Both the position numbers and the translations under genes were made by a program. From Roseiarcus sp963820775 (GTDB taxonomy: Bacteria > Pseudomonadota > Alphaproteobacteria > Rhizobiales > Beijerinckiaceae), in NCBI GenBank assembly GCA_963820775.1, contig CAWGBF010000014.1:1-64000 (forward strand): 64,000 nucleotides of DNA. The letters run 5' to 3'. Below the pieces are notes generated by a model, which was not told where the DNA came from, ran no database searches, and saw nothing but the letters and a program-made list of their open reading frames with translations. The stretch's first letter is position 1. Every line of letters starts with the position of its first letter. Shown one piece after another: positions 62,228 to 64,000 of this stretch.

Positions 62228-63538
62228 TCACTCGGGCGCGGCTGGCGCCAGGCAAACCATGACGAGACCGACAACGCTGAGAATGGCGCAGGCGACGAAG
62301 ATGGACGCATAGCCGAACGCGTGCGCCAGGAGGCCAACGCTGAGCGCGGCGAACACTGAGCCCAGTTGGCCGGCGTTCGAAAACAGCGCCGCGGCTGCGC
62401 CGGCGCGGTGCGGCATGAACGAGTGCAGGAAGCTGATCCCGAGATAACTCACGAGCCCGATCGCGATCGCGCGGAGGATCTGGGCCCAGAGCACCGCGCC
62501 GACCGACTGCGCCAGCGCGAGCACTATAAAATAGGCGACGAAAGCGGCGAAGCCGGCCATGATCGCCGGCCGCTCGGCGCGCTTGAGCGGCCGCCAGATG
62601 AGGGCGCCCATGACCACGATTTCGAGAGCGGCGCACAAGCTGTAGGCCAGTCCAACGTCGCTCTTCGCGCCGCCCAGCGACGTGGTCAGAACGATCGCCA
62701 GCGGAATTGAGCCTAAGAACATGGCGGTATGGAACAAGGCGAGCGCCGTGAAGGCGAGCGCGATCGCCGGATCTCCGTTCGGCGGCTTAGGTCGATTCTC
62801 GTGACCCACGTCCGAGGAAACCGGCCTCGCTCGCGCAAGGGCGAGGGCCGCCAGCGCCACCGCGCTGGAAGCGGCGCTGGCGAAAAACACGCCGCGAAAT
62901 CCGAACGCCGCGACCAGCACGGCCCCGATTGCGGGTCCAATCGCCCAGGCAAGCGACCAGCTGGCGCGCAGGACGCCAAGGGCGCGACTGGCGGTGTGAA
63001 AGCTAGCATGCTCGAAGCGCCGCCTGACGAGCGCAATCGACTGGGAAAAGACCGACGCGCCAATCGCAACGGGAATCGCCGCGATGACTAGCAGGAGAGC
63101 AAAATTGGTCGTAAAGCCGAGCAAAGCATAGCCGACGGCGGAACCGGCGAGAGCCAGGAGCAACGGCGCGACGCCCGGCTTCCGGTCGACCCAGCCTCCC
63201 AGTCCCGTGGCGAACGCGATTCCGGCGACCGCTCTCGCGGTCAGAACAGCGCTGAGCAAAAGCGGGCTGAGATGCGCCTGATCGACGAGAAAAAGCACGA
63301 GATATGGGCCGGACATCGCGTCCGCGAGGCCAGCCAGCACGTCGACGACGACAAGCGCGACGAAGAAGGACGAGCGGTCCGCGTGCGGGGTCAAGAGGCG
63401 CCTCGTTATCGCGGCAAAGCACGCCAACCGATGTTGGCGGCGAAGAAAGCCGCCGTTCGGCGAATCGCCTCTAGTCGACCAGGACCGCTCGCCCTTATAC
63501 CCGACGCTTAAACGGTGTATGCGCCGCGCGCGGCTCAC
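62228..63538 (-). CDS. MFS sugar-efflux (SetA-like) transporter
   Basis: The open frame is 436 codons from a GTG at 63538. The conserved part begins around residue 40 (LLTPHADRSSFFVALVVVDV), so the true start is probably further in. About 12 membrane helices are present, with SetA-like DAMSGPYLVLFLVDQAHLSP, the loop GLGGWVDRKPGVAPL and SLGGAKSDVGLAYSLCAALE. SetA relatives export sugars or analogues. Before the IS1-type insertion this gene lay about 110 bases upstream of the cyclase gene in the same direction. Confidence 0.8.
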   Translation of the reverse strand: MSRARRIHRLSVGYKGERSWSTRGDSPNGGFLRRQHRLACFAAITRRLLTPHADRSSFFVALVVVDVLAGLADAMSGPYLVLFLVDQAHLSPLLLSAVLTARAVAGIAFATGLGGWVDRKPGVAPLLLALAGSAVGYALLGFTTNFALLLVIAAIPVAIGASVFSQSIALVRRRFEHASFHTASRALGVLRASWSLAWAIGPAIGAVLVAAFGFRGVFFASAASSAVALAALALARARPVSSDVGHENRPKPPNGDPAIALAFTALALFHTAMFLGSIPLAIVLTTSLGGAKSDVGLAYSLCAALEIVVMGALIWRPLKRAERPAIMAGFAAFVAYFIVLALAQSVGAVLWAQILRAIAIGLVSYLGISFLHSFMPHRAGAAAALFSNAGQLGSVFAALSVGLLAHAFGYASIFVACAILSVVGLVMVCLAPAAPE

Positions 63539-63546
63539 GATCGCGT

Positions 63547-63687
63547 TATTGCCGCCACACCTTGCGATTGAGGAAATCGCGGATCAGCGGCGCCATTTCA
63601 TCGAGCTTGTCGTCGAACGCAAAGCGGCCCCGTGAAGGCCCGGCGTCGCAAAAGCTTCGGGCGCTCCCAATTGCGTGACGCCCTGGC
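63547..63687 (-). pseudogene. possible C-terminal remnant of an unidentified gene
   Basis: The minus strand has an open end, FDDKLDEMAPLIRDFLNRKV then WRQ and a stop at about 63547. In another frame just upstream, LGAPEAFATPGLHG occurs. The two could be one C-terminus with a frameshift. No family was identified, and chance cannot be excluded. Confidence 0.25.
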
Positions 63688-64000
63688 TTAAGCCCGCGAC
63701 TTGCCGGGCCGGTCAACAAACGCCTCGGCGCGTGAATTGAGGTTTGCAGTTCGCTGCTGCGAACCTGGAGTCCGCGCCTGCGCTTGCCGCGCCATCCGTG
63801 CTTGCGCGTAGCCCTTGCGGCGCCGGCTGACGGCTTGCGCCCGCGAGCGGCTCAAGCGGCCGCCGCCGGCCGGTCCGCCTCTCCCAAAGCGTCGCAGAGC
63901 GCGTTGCGGGGGAAGGTCCTGTTGGAGCGCGGCGACGCTGACCCGTTCGGCGGCCTTATCGCCAGCAGCCAGCCAGCGGGTTCCGCCGCCTTTCCGCGGG
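63688..64000 (-). CDS. open frame running off the right edge, unidentified
   Basis: The minus strand is open from the window edge to a stop at 63688 (about 104 codons). It includes GTRWLAAGDKAAERVSVAAL and an Arg/Gln-rich tail. No family is recognised and the composition is typical for spurious high-GC frames, so this is only a possibility. The segment also contains a short repeat copy at 63741-63763. Confidence 0.2.
   Translation of the reverse strand, partial: PRKGGGTRWLAAGDKAAERVSVAALQQDLPPQRALRRFGRGGPAGGGRLSRSRAQAVSRRRKGYAQARMARQAQARTPGSQQRTANLNSRAEAFVDRPGKSRA
63741..63763 (+). repeat. short copy of the AGGTTTGCAGTTCG repeat
   Basis: AGGTTTGCAGTTCG followed by a CGAAC arm occurs here and at about 26054-26078, with the same small dyad. 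No further similarity extends rightwards. Confidence 0.5.

Noticed and set aside
1..64000. CRISPR arrays, tRNA or rRNA genes
   Set aside because: No regularly spaced repeats, and no tRNA- or rRNA-like sequence was seen on either strand.

Overview
The window is high-GC DNA from an alphaproteobacterium. The best guess is a Hyphomicrobiales (Rhizobiales) lineage near Beijerinckiaceae/Methylocystaceae. This rests on the gene content (a degP / response regulator / histidine kinase / glnE cluster, mocD/mocE-like desaturase and Rieske genes, DUF937 and DUF900 proteins) and on dispersed palindromic repeats of the kind common in that order. Placement to genus is not possible from sequence reading alone. 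No tRNA, rRNA or CRISPR array was seen.

Layout. 0-6.5 kb: a broken alpha/beta hydrolase, an aldonolactone-oxidase-type flavoenzyme, a 2-hydroxyacid dehydrogenase, then a dead IS66 copy next to a dead IS110 copy, both inside an inverted pair of ~105-bp repeats. 6.5-13.8 kb: a frameshifted thioesterase, a lipoprotein hydrolase, a DUF937 protein, a maoC-maoC-ychF run, a TIM-barrel isomerase, a frameshifted yggS and a membrane protein. 14-24.4 kb: adenosine kinase, a DEAD-box helicase, split aconitase X, a YjbR protein, a P450, hrpB carrying an in-frame palindromic insert, and an acyl-CoA ligase. 24.8-26 kb: rplK-rplA, separated from their usual nusG and rplJL neighbours. 26.2-30.6 kb: a two-gene redox module consisting of a TerB-FNR-2Fe2S reductase and a membrane polyferredoxin with a C-terminal cyclic-nucleotide-binding domain, bracketed by ~49-bp direct repeats. 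30.9-34.1 kb: an MHS transporter, a DUF29 protein, a PEP-mutase/isocitrate-lyase-family enzyme and a GlcG-like protein. 34.1-42.3 kb: glnE (frameshifted), histidine kinase, response regulator, degP, rpmF, ybjN and ubiK. 42.5-47 kb: a zinc alcohol dehydrogenase, a DUF417 membrane protein, small secreted proteins, a cytochrome-c-peroxidase remnant cut by a cruciform repeat, and an SDR. 47.2-55.4 kb: a candidate sRNA unit, then SDR / Rieske / desaturase, nitroreductase, an exported protein, an AsnC-type ligand-binding domain, an Ivy lysozyme inhibitor, a dual-specificity phosphatase, an HD hydrolase, tag and acuI. A related AT-rich structured repeat lies in opposite orientation at each end of this block. 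55.6-62.2 kb: a giant adenylate-cyclase/ATPase/TPR regulator, then a complete 3.1-kb IS1-type element. 62.2-64 kb: a SetA-like efflux pump and the unresolved right edge.

The two most interesting units are (i) the IS1-type element at 59060-62159, with 20-bp perfect terminal inverted repeats and an 8-bp target duplication. It carries an OLD-like ATPase and two small overlapping genes as passengers, and it inserted just upstream of the cyclase gene. (ii) The redox pair at 26170-30570 couples NAD(P)H/flavin/2Fe-2S electron transfer to a membrane 4Fe-4S protein apparently gated by a cyclic nucleotide.

Three conserved housekeeping genes (yciA, yggS, glnE) are each broken by one single-base indel, and the left-edge hydrolase is broken several times. 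Sequencing or assembly error is therefore a live explanation next to genuine decay.
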